In this document: piece after piece, positions 17,461 to 25,330 of the stretch
How positions within the stretch are numbered: position 1 is the stretch's first letter
How the letters are laid out: every line of letters begins with the position of its first letter
NCBI GenBank assembly: GCA_947589595.1
Contig: CANQBV010000003.1
Coordinates: 62,001 to 126,000, forward strand
Direction of reading: 5' to 3'
Length of the DNA stretch: 64,000 nucleotides
DNA from: an uncultured Clostridia bacterium
GTDB lineage: Bacteria > Bacillota > Clostridia > Oscillospirales > SIG627
The notes under the pieces: model-generated
What the model saw: only the letters and a program-made list of their open reading frames with translations
Database searches by the model: none
What the model was told of the DNA's origin: nothing
Program-made: the position numbers and the translations under genes

Positions 17461-18678
17461 GTGACAGCACCAACGGTCATAATGAATGCGGCCGTCTCCG
17501 AAGCCACCGGGTTCGAGCTTTCCTCCCTGACGGCAAACGATCTCATCTACGGATTTCTCGCATTCTTATTCAGCGTACTGTTATCCTTCGCTCTCACTCC
17601 AGTCATCCGGGCGCTGGCATTCAAAATCGGCGCCGTAGATATTCCGAAGGATAACCGCCGCATGCACAAGGAACCGATCCCGCTGATCGGCGGTTTGGGA
17701 ATTTTTATCTCCTTCTCCGTTTCCACCCTGCTGTTTATCCAGTATTTTTCCAATCAGGTGGCCGGCATGCTGATCGGCATGCTGTGTATGGTCACCCTCG
17801 GCGTGGTGGATGATATCCGCGATCTCAACCCTCTGGTAAAATTTTTCTTTCAGATCCTCGCTGCACTGATCCCCGTTCTCAGCGGGATTCAGATCGATAC
17901 CATCATCATCGGGGAACGGATCATTGTATTTCCGGAATGGTTTGCCATTGCCATTACGGTTTTCTGGATCGTGGCCATCACCAATGCCGTCAACCTCATC
18001 GACGGGTTGGACGGACTTGCCTGCGGCATTTCGGTCATTGCCTCGTTCTGCTTGCTTCTGACGGCCATCATCAGCTCCTCGGAAGCGTACATTGCCCTTT
18101 TGGCGCTGCTTTTGGCAGGCGCGTGCCTCGGCTTTCTTCCCTTTAATGTGCACCCCGCCAAAATCTTTATGGGCGACACCGGTTCTCTCATGCTGGGCTA
18201 CACCCTCTCTACCATTTCCGTGATCGGTGTATTTAAATTCAATGCTGTCATCTCCTTTTTGGTTCCCTTTTTGATTCTCGGCATCCCGTTTGGCGATACG
18301 CTGATTTCCATAATCCGTCGCCTTTTGCACCATCAGAGCCCATTTCAGGCAGACCGCGGCCATTTGCACCACCGCCTGATCGATATGGGCTTTTCGCAAA
18401 AAGCCTCGGTGCTGATCCTCTATGCGATCTCCGCCCTCTTGGGAATTTGCGCCGTCATGTTCACGGGCAACAACGTGCGAGTCGCGCTCTATGTGTTCCT
18501 GGTCGGCCTTGTGGTTTGCATCATCGATTTCGCCACCTTCAAGGGCAACCGTGAAACCCGAAAAAACACCGGCATTATCGAAAATCTCGATCGACCGGAA
18601 GAAAAAGTCCCTTCCGAAAACGAAGCGGAAGCACCGCCCGAATCCCCGGAGCCTTCTGAAAGCTCTGAAGAAACATAA
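17461..18678 (+). CDS. Undecaprenyl-phosphate N-acetylglucosaminyl 1-phosphate transferase (MraY/WecA family)
   Basis: An integral membrane enzyme that transfers a sugar-1-phosphate, most likely GlcNAc-1-P, to undecaprenyl phosphate and so starts synthesis of a cell-wall polymer or exopolysaccharide. About ten membrane helices are visible. Signature motifs are VVDDIRDL (DDxxD-like), NAVNLIDGLDGLACG, IFMGDTGSLMLG and the HLHHRLIDMG loop with the histidines typical of WecA/TagO rather than MraY. The C-terminal tail of about 45 residues is acidic and proline-rich (SENEAEAPPESPEPSE) and likely cytoplasmic. The start may be GTG 17461 or ATG 17482; neither has a strong RBS. No teichoic acid genes are nearby, so the exact polymer is open. 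Confidence 0.9.
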   Translation: MTAPTVIMNAAVSEATGFELSSLTANDLIYGFLAFLFSVLLSFALTPVIRALAFKIGAVDIPKDNRRMHKEPIPLIGGLGIFISFSVSTLLFIQYFSNQVAGMLIGMLCMVTLGVVDDIRDLNPLVKFFFQILAALIPVLSGIQIDTIIIGERIIVFPEWFAIAITVFWIVAITNAVNLIDGLDGLACGISVIASFCLLLTAIISSSEAYIALLALLLAGACLGFLPFNVHPAKIFMGDTGSLMLGYTLSTISVIGVFKFNAVISFLVPFLILGIPFGDTLISIIRRLLHHQSPFQADRGHLHHRLIDMGFSQKASVLILYAISALLGICAVMFTGNNVRVALYVFLVGLVVCIIDFATFKGNRETRKNTGIIENLDRPEEKVPSENEAEAPPESPEPSESSEET

Positions 18679-18683
18679 AAAGC

Positions 18684-18720
18684 TCACCTCATTGGAAACC
18701 TGCCAATGAGGTGATTTTAT
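18684..18720. terminator. Bidirectional terminator between convergent genes
   Basis: TCACCTCATTGG (18684-18695) pairs with CCAATGAGGTGA (18703-18714); it ends in TTTTATTTA on the plus strand, directly before the stop codon of the convergent gene. Confidence 0.85.
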
Positions 18721-19080
18721 TTATTTTGATAAAAGCAAATACAACAAAATTCCAATTAAGATCACGTCGTGTTCGCTGTTGTCGCTGAGAAAGAAAATAA
18801 TCAGTGCGATCAGCGCCGAATCCTCCGGCGACAATTGATCCAAAAACTCCGCCAGATTGGCGGGCGCTTTTTTCTGTAAACGACCGAAAAACGATTCGCC
18901 ATTTTCCTGTTTGCGGGGTTCCGGAGCGCTTTCTTCCTTTGGCTCCCGTACCTCTTCCGGGGTGTTTTTCGCCTCCTGCATTTCGCTCTGAAGCCTTGCC
19001 TGGTAAGCTTTTCGCCTTTCCGCATAGCGGAAATTGGTTTCATCGGGGTGAAACGGGCCTCTCAGATTTCCGGAATACAT
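18721..19080 (-). CDS. Small acidic protein with hydrophobic C-terminus, unknown function
   Basis: A 119-aa protein that I cannot assign to a named family. The N-terminal two thirds is charged (KNTPEEVREPKEESAPEPRK). The C-terminus is LDQLSPEDSALIALIIFFL and ends in a hydrophobic run ILIGILLYLLLSK, suggesting a hairpin or tail inserted in the membrane. It is the third of three small genes in one direction (19719 to 18721). Similar short Clostridia proteins with a D/E-rich patch before LLLIALLYLLL are familiar to me, but without known function. Confidence 0.75.
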   Translation of the reverse strand: MYSGNLRGPFHPDETNFRYAERRKAYQARLQSEMQEAKNTPEEVREPKEESAPEPRKQENGESFFGRLQKKAPANLAEFLDQLSPEDSALIALIIFFLSDNSEHDVILIGILLYLLLSK

Positions 19081-19101
19081 TTTGCTTTCCTTCCTTTCCG
19101 T

Positions 19102-19461
19102 TTATAAATTGGGCAAGCCGGATAACAATTCCAGCGCCTTCAGGGTTTGGATTATTTTATCCAGCTTCCCCTGCTTTTCTTCCCGCACAAACGGGCGCAT
19201 GGCCTGCAAAAGCGCTACCCGTTCGTGGCTCCCCTCACCGAAAACGCGAACGATCTCGGCCAAATAGGGCACTTCATCAAAAATCTTTTTTCGTTCAGTC
19301 CCCCGCCCGTTGACTGGAATCGCCTCGTTTGAAACGTGTTCTTCTTCGGAAGGCGCGGCGGCAGGTTCCGGCCGCAGGGAAAAATTCTGTGCCAGATCCA
19401 TGATTTTCGCCATACTGTCGGGGTCGGAGAGTACGGTTTTCAGTTTATCGGAAAGATCCAT
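19102..19461 (-). CDS. Small helical protein, unknown function
   Basis: A 119-aa, mainly helical soluble protein. The N-terminal helix (MDLSDKLKTVLSDPDSMAKIMDLAQ) and the C-terminal helical block (RVALLQAMRPFVREEKQGKL, IIQTLKALELLSGL) flank a variable low-complexity linker. The C-terminal part recalls small Clostridia proteins containing LLxALKPYLSxxRxxKID, whose role is unknown. The stop of the upstream gene at 19462 touches this start, so the two are coupled. Confidence 0.75.
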   Translation of the reverse strand: MDLSDKLKTVLSDPDSMAKIMDLAQNFSLRPEPAAAPSEEEHVSNEAIPVNGRGTERKKIFDEVPYLAEIVRVFGEGSHERVALLQAMRPFVREEKQGKLDKIIQTLKALELLSGLPNL

Positions 19462-19719
19462 TTATTTTCCGTCCACTTCCCGGCGCAGGGTACTTAAAAG
19501 TTCTTCGCTTTTCTCCTTGCCCATCATGCGGGTAATCTGATCCAGATCCTTCTGAGTCAGCGAGGAAACCGCCTTTTTCACTTTGCCCATATCGCCCAAA
19601 AAGGCCGCGGTTTTCTTTTCCTCCACTCCCATTTGCTGCGCCACGGCGCGAATACTTTCGCGCAGCGCATCTTCATCCAGCGAGTTGATTTTATTCACCA
19701 GGTTTTGATCCAGTTCCAT
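19462..19719 (-). CDS. Small helical protein, unknown function
   Basis: An 85-aa all-helical, charged protein (MELDQNLVNKINSLDEDALR, KKAVSSLTQKDLDQITRMMG). ATG 19719 is chosen because AAAGGAG lies at proper distance; the ORF track start at 19740 overlaps that RBS. It is first of a three-gene set of tiny proteins and has no recognisable catalytic motif. The set probably acts together; a role in envelope or spore biology is possible but not shown. Confidence 0.75.
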   Translation of the reverse strand: MELDQNLVNKINSLDEDALRESIRAVAQQMGVEEKKTAAFLGDMGKVKKAVSSLTQKDLDQITRMMGKEKSEELLSTLRREVDGK

Positions 19720-19799
19720 ACTTGCTTCTCCTTTTTGCATTTTCTCAATTCATTCTATGCGCCGAAAACAGTTTTCGTGACTTTTTCTTCGCAAAACTT

Positions 19800-19860
19800 T
19801 AAAAAGATCAGCGGGGCGCCGCCCCACTCCCCGGTTACGCCCCGAAAGCTTTTCAAACAC
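19800..19860. repeat. GC-rich intergenic repeat element (type A)
   Basis: The segment contains a GGGGCGCCGCCCC hairpin followed by an ACTCCCCGG-like string and then AAAGCTTTTCAAA. A related arrangement (GGGCGCTGCCC, AACCCC, AACTTTTCAAA) is present at 35641-35680. Confidence 0.55.
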
Positions 19861-19885
19861 AAAAAAGCAAGAAAGCATAAAGAAA

Positions 19886-19912
19886 GAGGCTATCAACCCC
19901 GATAGCCTCTTC
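19886..19912 (-). terminator. Terminator of the SCIFF operon
   Basis: GAGGCTATC (19886-19894) pairs with GATAGCCTC (19901-19909); on the minus strand it is followed by TTTCTTTATGCTTTC. It lies about 130 bases past the decarboxylase stop. Confidence 0.65.
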
Positions 19913-19936
19913 CCATTTTCAATTCAAAAAGTTTTG

Positions 19937-20009
19937 GAAAGTCAAGAAAACCTTTTTCAGGTCACCGCAAGGCGTGATTTCCTTGCAGGGTGTGGGACGC
20001 GCTCCGCAA
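19937..20009. repeat. Intergenic repeat element (type B), copy 1
   Basis: Reads GAAAGTCAAGAAAACC, then CCTTGCAGGGTGTGGGAC, then GCGCTCCGCAA. It matches 35768-35827 in order and composition. Both copies sit immediately beyond the stop codon of a minus-strand gene. Confidence 0.6.
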
Positions 20010-20041
20010 ATCGGGACACGGGGGCGAAGCCCCGTAATCGA

Positions 20042-21376
20042 TTACTCCACAACGCGTACGGTACGAATCCCGTAGTATTGAAAAAGCGCAAGCTCTTTTT
20101 CACTCAGTTTCTCGCCGCAAGCGGCAATCGGTACCGCCGGCGGGCAACCGACGGAAGGAGATGCCAGTATTTTTCCCAAAGCATCCTCCACCGCACACAC
20201 ACGAGACGGCGCAAGCAGCGCCTCATGAGGGGAAAGCCCTCGGACAGGTCTGCCGATTGGCGGCGGCAAATCGGAAATCGGCTCTTTTCTTCCCCATTTC
20301 AAAAGCGCGTCCTCCAACCGAGCCGGCGCTGCCGCACCGTTTTCCGGCGTCAGCATCATCACCAGAAAATCCGGATCGGCAAATTCGCAAACGATTTCCT
20401 TTTCCGCCAGCTTTGCGGCTAGCTCTTCGCCGGTATATCCGTAGGACTTCGGCGCCAACGTAATTTTCAGCGGTTCTTCCCCCGCTAATTCAAATCCGTA
20501 CGCGGCAATTTTTTCCTTCGTCTCCGCAATTTTCCGGCAAAACGCCGCCAGCTTTTCCCGGTAGTCGCCGGAAAGAGCGGCGTTGGCCGCATCAAGCGAT
20601 TGCAAAATCAGGTATGAGGGACTGGTGGAAGCAAACAGCGCCATCGCCTCCTCCGCCGCCTCGACAAAAAACGCCGGCGCTTTTTCGGCAATGTGCAAAT
20701 ACGCGCCGCCTGTTAAAACCGGCAGGGTCTTATGTGCGGAATCACAGCAGAGATCCGCTCCCAAGGCAAGCGGGTGACGGCTCTCCGGCAGAAAATTCAA
20801 GTACGCACCGTGAGCATTGTCCACCAAAAGCAAAATATCATGCCGCCTGCACACCGCAGAAAGCGCCGCTAAATCCACGCAATTTCCCAAATAATCCGGA
20901 CTGGTTACATACACCGCGATCGGCTTTTCCGGCAGGGCAGCCAGCGCCGCTTGCAATTCCTCAGCACTCAGGCAGCAGGAAAGCAGGGATCCCGGCTTAG
21001 CCGGATAAAGCCATTCCACCGGCAGGTCCAAAAGCGCCGCCGTCGTTAAAAATACCTTGTGGGCATTCCGCCCCGCCGCGATCAGCGGACGGCGCCCAAC
21101 CGAGCGCGCATACTGCAAAACCAGCGCCAACATGGCGCGGATCGCTAAGGACGAGCCTTCCGTGGAATAAATCGTCCGGGCGCTGTTCCAAAGGCGAGCG
21201 GCGTTTTCTTCGCTCTCCCGGATGATCCCGCCGGCGCGGTACAATTCATCCGCCCCTGCGATCTCGGTAATATCGTAGCGCTCGATTCTCCCCTGCCCCT
21301 TGTGCCCGGGCATATGCAGCCGCAGAAAGTCTGCCCCGGCATAGGCTTTTACGAAATCGCAAATCGGCGTTTCCAT
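20042..21376 (-). CDS. Orn/Lys/Arg decarboxylase-like PLP enzyme
   Basis: A 444-aa fold-type I PLP protein related to SpeA/Cad/YaaO decarboxylases, which release CO2 from basic amino acids to give polyamines. It has the N-terminal LHMPGHKGQGR motif, the VDNAHGAYL aspartate that binds the pyridine nitrogen, and the Schiff-base lysine in CDSAHKTLPVLTGG. ATG 21376 lies within one base of the stop of the SCIFF maturase gene; the track start at 21457 runs inside that gene. It is smaller than classical arginine decarboxylases (about 490 aa), mainly in the C-terminal region. Substrate is not readable. The coupling to a RiPP maturase is notable, but may only reflect shared transcription. Confidence 0.88.
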   Translation of the reverse strand: METPICDFVKAYAGADFLRLHMPGHKGQGRIERYDITEIAGADELYRAGGIIRESEENAARLWNSARTIYSTEGSSLAIRAMLALVLQYARSVGRRPLIAAGRNAHKVFLTTAALLDLPVEWLYPAKPGSLLSCCLSAEELQAALAALPEKPIAVYVTSPDYLGNCVDLAALSAVCRRHDILLLVDNAHGAYLNFLPESRHPLALGADLCCDSAHKTLPVLTGGAYLHIAEKAPAFFVEAAEEAMALFASTSPSYLILQSLDAANAALSGDYREKLAAFCRKIAETKEKIAAYGFELAGEEPLKITLAPKSYGYTGEELAAKLAEKEIVCEFADPDFLVMMLTPENGAAAPARLEDALLKWGRKEPISDLPPPIGRPVRGLSPHEALLAPSRVCAVEDALGKILASPSVGCPPAVPIAACGEKLSEKELALFQYYGIRTVRVVE

Positions 21377-21377
21377 T

Positions 21378-22751
21378 TTACTCTCCAAGCGTTTTGGCCG
21401 CTTCCAGCATGATCGCGCATTCCATGCGCTTGCGGAAAAGCCGGCAGCCGTATTCATAGGTGCCGTTTACCGAACCGGTCGCGTGGTAGGCGTTGGCGGC
21501 ACAGCCGCCGGAGCAATAGAGCTTTGCCCAACAATCCTTGCACTCCGGGCGGGTATAAACATTGCAGGCGTAAAATTCATCCTGCACAGAGGCGTTCGTC
21601 ACACCGTCCCACACAGTCCCGAGCCGAAAGGCTTCTTCGCCCACAAACTGATGACAAGGGTATAAATCGCCCCACGGCGTGACCGCCATGTATTCCGTTC
21701 CCGAACCGCAGCCCGAAATGCGCTTGTAAATGCAGGGACCGCCTTTAAGATCGATCATGTAGTGATAAAATGTAAAGTCTTTGCCCTCTCGGTGGCGTTC
21801 CAGCATGAGCTGCGCCAGCTTTTCATACTGCTCCAGCACCACCGGCAGGTCTTCTTCGGTAAGCGCCGAGGGATCGCCCGGCGCCGCCACCACCGGCTCC
21901 ATGCTCAGCTCCGTAAAGCCCAAAGAGAGCATTTCCTTGATATCCTGCAAAAAATCAGGATTGGCGTGTGTAAACGTGCCGCGCATATAGTAGTTCTTCC
22001 CGCCGCGCGCCGCCACCAGCTTTTGAAACTTCGGCACAATCCGCTCCCAGCTGCCGTTCCCGGCAAAGTCTTTGCGGAAGCGGTCGTGAACTTCTTTCCT
22101 GCCGTCCAGGCTCAGCACCACATTGTGCATTTCACGGTTGGCAAAATCGATCACGTCGTCGTCGATCAGCACGCCGTTAGTCGTTAAGGTGAAGCGGAAA
22201 CGCTTGTTTTTTTCTTTTTCGATCGAGCGGGCATAAGCCACAAGGCGTTTTACCACATCCCAATTCATCAGCGGTTCCCCGCCGAAGAAATCGACCTCCA
22301 GGTTGTGCCGGCTGCCGGAATGCGCCACCAGAAAATCCAGCGCCTGCTTGCCCACCTCAAAAGACATCAGCGCCCGGTCGCCGTGATATTTTCCCTGGCT
22401 GGCAAAGCAGTAGGAGCAGTTCAGGTTGCAGGTGTGCGCCACGTGCAGGCACAGCGCTTTTACTACGCCGGCGCTGCGCTCCTTGAGTTTCCCCGCCATA
22501 GGCGCAAAGGTATCCGGCGTAAAGAGCTTTCCCTCCGCTTTTAATTCCTCTACCTCTGCAAAAATTTCTTCGATCTCCGCGTCCGTCGTGCGGTCGGCAA
22601 AAATCTGCAAAATGTGTGCTTTCAGCGGCTCGTGCGGCTCTGTTTCGTAGTAAGAAATCACCTCAAAAGCAATTTCGTCCACCAGGTGCACCGAGCCGGA
22701 ACAGCTATCCAGCACAATATTCATCCCGCCGAGCTTGTAGCAATGTGTCAT
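21378..22751 (-). CDS. scfB: Radical SAM SCIFF peptide maturase (thioether-forming)
   Basis: A 457-aa radical SAM/SPASM enzyme that installs Cys-derived thioether links in the SCIFF peptide encoded just upstream. An N-terminal precursor-recognition (RRE-like) region covers about residues 1-95. The SAM-binding cluster motif CNLNCSYC is near residue 110. The C-terminal SPASM region supplies further cluster cysteines (CGSGTEYMAVTPWGDLYPC, CKDCWAKLYCSGGCAANAY). Length and architecture fit the known SCIFF maturase family. The gene lies 73 bases after the peptide gene and is coupled to a PLP decarboxylase. The mature product and its role remain undefined in any organism I know. Confidence 0.95.
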   Translation of the reverse strand: MTHCYKLGGMNIVLDSCSGSVHLVDEIAFEVISYYETEPHEPLKAHILQIFADRTTDAEIEEIFAEVEELKAEGKLFTPDTFAPMAGKLKERSAGVVKALCLHVAHTCNLNCSYCFASQGKYHGDRALMSFEVGKQALDFLVAHSGSRHNLEVDFFGGEPLMNWDVVKRLVAYARSIEKEKNKRFRFTLTTNGVLIDDDVIDFANREMHNVVLSLDGRKEVHDRFRKDFAGNGSWERIVPKFQKLVAARGGKNYYMRGTFTHANPDFLQDIKEMLSLGFTELSMEPVVAAPGDPSALTEEDLPVVLEQYEKLAQLMLERHREGKDFTFYHYMIDLKGGPCIYKRISGCGSGTEYMAVTPWGDLYPCHQFVGEEAFRLGTVWDGVTNASVQDEFYACNVYTRPECKDCWAKLYCSGGCAANAYHATGSVNGTYEYGCRLFRKRMECAIMLEAAKTLGE

Positions 22752-22824
22752 AGTCGTTCTCCGATTTTAGACTTCATAAAAAAATGCCGCCGAAAAACAG
22801 CGGCAAATTCAAAGCGAATCGCAA

Positions 22825-22974
22825 TTAGTCTTCTTTTTTGTTTTCGCACTTCTGGTTGGCAATACCGCAGCTGGTTTTGCAGGCAGACTGGCAAGAGGTC
22901 TGGCATTCGCCGCAGCCGCCGGATTTAGCGCTTTCACAGAGATTTTTGGTTTCCAAAGTAGTGATATGTTTCAT
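22825..22974 (-). CDS. scfA: SCIFF ribosomal peptide precursor (six cysteines in forty-five)
   Basis: A 49-aa precursor starting MKHITTLETKNL, the conserved leader of SCIFF peptides, with the core SGGCGECQTSCQSACKTSC. ATG 22974 follows AAGGAG; the ORF track start at 23037 is artificial. I count seven cysteines, the six canonical ones plus one in NLCESAK. The core cysteines are substrates for thioether formation by the radical SAM enzyme directly downstream. It is expressed from its own consensus-like promoter at 23009-23037. The family is nearly universal in Clostridia; its biological function is unknown. Confidence 0.96.
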   Translation of the reverse strand: MKHITTLETKNLCESAKSGGCGECQTSCQSACKTSCGIANQKCENKKED

Positions 22975-23008
22975 GATTTTTCTCCTTGTGAGTATCGTTC
23001 TTTTCCGT

Positions 23009-23037
23009 ATTATATCACAGCGGAAAAAAGAAGTCAA
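23009..23037 (-). promoter_or_regulatory. Promoter of the SCIFF operon
   Basis: Minus strand TTGACT (23037-23032), 17-base spacer, TATAAT (23014-23009). Start codon at 22974. Confidence 0.85.
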
Positions 23038-23109
23038 GATTTTGGAAAAAAAAAGCGGCTCCTTTTCGAAAAAAAGCGACGCCTATTCCGTAAGTTTGAA
23101 AGCTTGGGC

Positions 23110-23137
23110 TTGACTTCTTTTCCTTTTTCGTTATAAT
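23110..23137 (+). promoter_or_regulatory. Promoter of the TSCPD-domain gene
   Basis: TTGACT (23110-23115), 16-base spacer, TATAAT (23132-23137). The spacer starts TCTTTT as in the divergent SCIFF promoter; the two share TTGACTTCTTTT. Confidence 0.8.
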
Positions 23138-23173
23138 TCAAATTGAAGGTAAAATCGAAAAGGAGATCAAAAT

Positions 23174-23431
23174 ATGGACTATACTTATCAAACCCAGGGC
23201 GTATGCTCCATGGAAATTCACTTTCATTTAGAAAACGACGTTGTAACGAATATTCAGTTTATCGGCGGCTGCAACGGCAACCTCAAAGCGCTTTCCAAAG
23301 TGCTGGACGGCTGGACAGTCGGGCAAATCGAAGAAAAGCTTGCCGGCAATACCTGCGGCAGAAAGCCCACCTCCTGTGCGGATCAATTGGCGCGCGCCGT
23401 CAAAGAAGCCTATTCCGCCGTTCATGCGTAA
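23174..23431 (+). CDS. TSCPD domain protein (TIGR03905-like)
   Basis: An 85-aa protein of the family with four conserved cysteines: C11 in TQGVCSMEI, then GGCNGNL, NTCGRKP and TSCADQLA. The TSCxD element names the TSCPD domain, also found at the end of some vitamin-B12-dependent ribonucleotide reductases. The cysteines could bind a metal. It is preceded by AAAAGGAG and by its own promoter. It is divergent from the SCIFF peptide gene, and both are small Cys-rich products. Function unknown. Confidence 0.88.
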   Translation: MDYTYQTQGVCSMEIHFHLENDVVTNIQFIGGCNGNLKALSKVLDGWTVGQIEEKLAGNTCGRKPTSCADQLARAVKEAYSAVHA

Positions 23432-23447
23432 AATCCATATCGGGAAG

Positions 23448-23486
23448 AAACAAAGAAAGAGGCTGTCATAACCTCTTTCTTTGTTT
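23448..23486. terminator. Hairpin after the TSCPD gene
   Basis: AAACAAAGAAAGAGG pairs with CCTCTTTCTTTGTTT across a nine-base loop; works for either strand. Confidence 0.8.
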
Positions 23487-23545
23487 CGGAGCGTTTTCCT
23501 GCGGAGCGCAAACCCCCACAGAGATTGGGGACCGCCCCAAATTTT

Positions 23546-24118
23546 CTACAGCAGCGCCTCCAGTAAAATTTTGCCGCCGATCCCGACCAGCACCACACCG
23601 CCTACGAAAGTAGCCTTACGGTTATAGCGGCTGCCGAAACGGTTTCCGATCGCCACACCGCCAAAAGAAATCACAAACGTGATCGCCCCGATCAAAAGCA
23701 CCTTTCCCAGCATATCCCAGGGCGTCATGTTCTGCCCGGCAAAAATGATCCCGGTCGCTAAAGCGTCCAGACTGGTTGCCACCGCCAGAATAAACAGTTC
23801 CTTGATATTCAGCCTGCCGCCGTCTTCCGACCCGGTTTCGGATTTTCCGCGAACCGCTTCCCAGATCATTTTGCCGCCGATCCAGCCCAGTAAAACAAAG
23901 GCGATCCACGGCGCATATTTTTCCACAAAAAAAGAAAACCCAATCCCCAAAGCATAACCCGCCGCAGGCATCAGCGCCTGAAAAGCACCGAAAAACAGCG
24001 CGATCACCAGTGTCTGTCCCCAGCGGATCTTCCGCATATTCAAGCCCTTGCAAACCGCCACTGAAAAGGCGTCCATCGAAAGACCGACGCCGATCAGTAT
24101 GACCTCCCATAATCCCAT
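23546..24118 (-). CDS. mntP: Manganese efflux pump MntP
   Basis: A 190-aa inner-membrane exporter of Mn2+ with six helices. Family signatures are seen: GLSMDAFSVAVCKGL in helix 1 and the mirrored ATSLDALATGIIFAG in helix 4, each with the key aspartate. Length is standard. No yybP-ykoY manganese riboswitch fits in the 76 bases upstream, so control by metal is not evident from the sequence. Confidence 0.95.
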   Translation of the reverse strand: MGLWEVILIGVGLSMDAFSVAVCKGLNMRKIRWGQTLVIALFFGAFQALMPAAGYALGIGFSFFVEKYAPWIAFVLLGWIGGKMIWEAVRGKSETGSEDGGRLNIKELFILAVATSLDALATGIIFAGQNMTPWDMLGKVLLIGAITFVISFGGVAIGNRFGSRYNRKATFVGGVVLVGIGGKILLEALL

Positions 24119-24195
24119 AAAAACCTCTTGATTCCGTTCTGTCGCCCCATTCTACCAAAGCCAAACCGCTCTGTCAATCGAAAAAGGGCGAACGT

Positions 24196-25194
24196 CTATA
24201 AAAGCGGCAATTCTTTTTGCAGCGCCACACAAAGCGACAAAATATCCTCCGGATCGGTATCAGGAAGAAGGCGCACCGTGTAGCGATCCACGTTGCCGTC
24301 CGTTCCCAAAACGACCAGTTCCCCATACGAAACGCCCGCCTCGCGCAAAAGGGCCTGCAGTTCCTTGCAGTTTTCGGCAAAATCCCGCTTCTTTGTTTGC
24401 GAAGTCAGTTCGATGGAAAGCACTAAATACGGCGTCAATTCCTCTGTTACGGGGGCGTCGGGCGTGCTTTGCAGCGCTGCAAAAGTCTCCGCCCCGGCGC
24501 TCAGCTTCGCATCGCCCAAGGAAAACGCATCGCCGTATCTTTCACGCAAAATGGGGAAAAGCTGACCGCGCGCCGTATCGCAAAAGCGATCGGCAATTTC
24601 CTGAAAATACCCGTCCTCGGTTTTATCCTTCCACAGGATCCTGTCGGTGAGCTCGTTTTCCTCATAGGGAAAGGTGACCTCGGTCACATAACACTTTTCA
24701 CCGCGGTCCAAATAGGTGCGCTGCCGCAGGAAGGTCTGCGCGGGGTATTTTTCTGTCAAATAGGCTTCCGCTTCCCGCTGGCGGGCAAGGTTTTCCCACG
24801 GAGTGCCGGTCCACAGCACATGGATCCCCATAGCGGCCAAGATCAGTACCACGGCAAAAAGGATGCGAAACACGCCCTTTTTCTGCAGCAGCCGCACCGC
24901 CGCCTGCGCCAAAAGAGAAAGCAAAGTCAGCACCAAAGCAAACAGGAAGGAAAGCCCCGTTCCCCCCTCAAGCGCAAGAGAAAAAAACAGCCCCGCCGCA
25001 AAGCTGAAAGCCGGCACCGGCCAGTTTTTCTTCACAATCAAAGCCGCCGCCAAAGCAAACAGCACGAAAAGCGGTAAGGTCGCCGAAAAGCCGCGCTGCG
25101 GCACGGCAAAAAACGCCCCCGGAAATACCAGCATAATCACGGCGGCAAGCCGCAGATTCTGTTCCTCTTTTTTCAGAAACGCTTTCAGGTTCAT
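24196..25194 (-). CDS. Membrane protein of unknown function
   Basis: A 332-aa protein that I do not recognise. The N-terminal 140 residues form about six hydrophobic helices in three pairs; the remaining 190 residues form a soluble, charged domain of mixed alpha/beta type (YLTEKYPAQTFLRQRTYLDR, VVLGTDGNVDRYTVRLLPD). ATG 25194 with GGAGGTAGA upstream replaces the track start at 25248. A short hairpin separates it from spoVG. The C-terminal half resembles the DUF of YfjL-type membrane proteins only in outline. Confidence 0.8.
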   Translation of the reverse strand: MNLKAFLKKEEQNLRLAAVIMLVFPGAFFAVPQRGFSATLPLFVLFALAAALIVKKNWPVPAFSFAAGLFFSLALEGGTGLSFLFALVLTLLSLLAQAAVRLLQKKGVFRILFAVVLILAAMGIHVLWTGTPWENLARQREAEAYLTEKYPAQTFLRQRTYLDRGEKCYVTEVTFPYEENELTDRILWKDKTEDGYFQEIADRFCDTARGQLFPILRERYGDAFSLGDAKLSAGAETFAALQSTPDAPVTEELTPYLVLSIELTSQTKKRDFAENCKELQALLREAGVSYGELVVLGTDGNVDRYTVRLLPDTDPEDILSLCVALQKELPLL

Positions 25195-25240
25195 TCTACC
25201 TCCTCCCGTTATCACACAAATCCTACCATAAAATATAGGA

Positions 25241-25277
25241 AAAATCAAGCCAAAAGCACGGTCTTTGGCTTGATTTT
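25241..25277 (-). terminator. Terminator of spoVG
   Basis: AAAATCAAGCCAAA pairs with TTTGGCTTGATTTT; symmetrical, so it can act on either strand. It lies 54 bases past the spoVG stop. Confidence 0.8.
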
Positions 25278-25330
25278 CAGTAAAATTTGTTGCAAAATCG
25301 GCTTCTGTTTACTATAATAAGAATAGGAAT

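Noticed and set aside
24119-24195. Possible manganese riboswitch upstream of mntP
   Set aside because: Only 76 bases are available before the neighbouring gene and no yybP-ykoY-type paired elements are seen.
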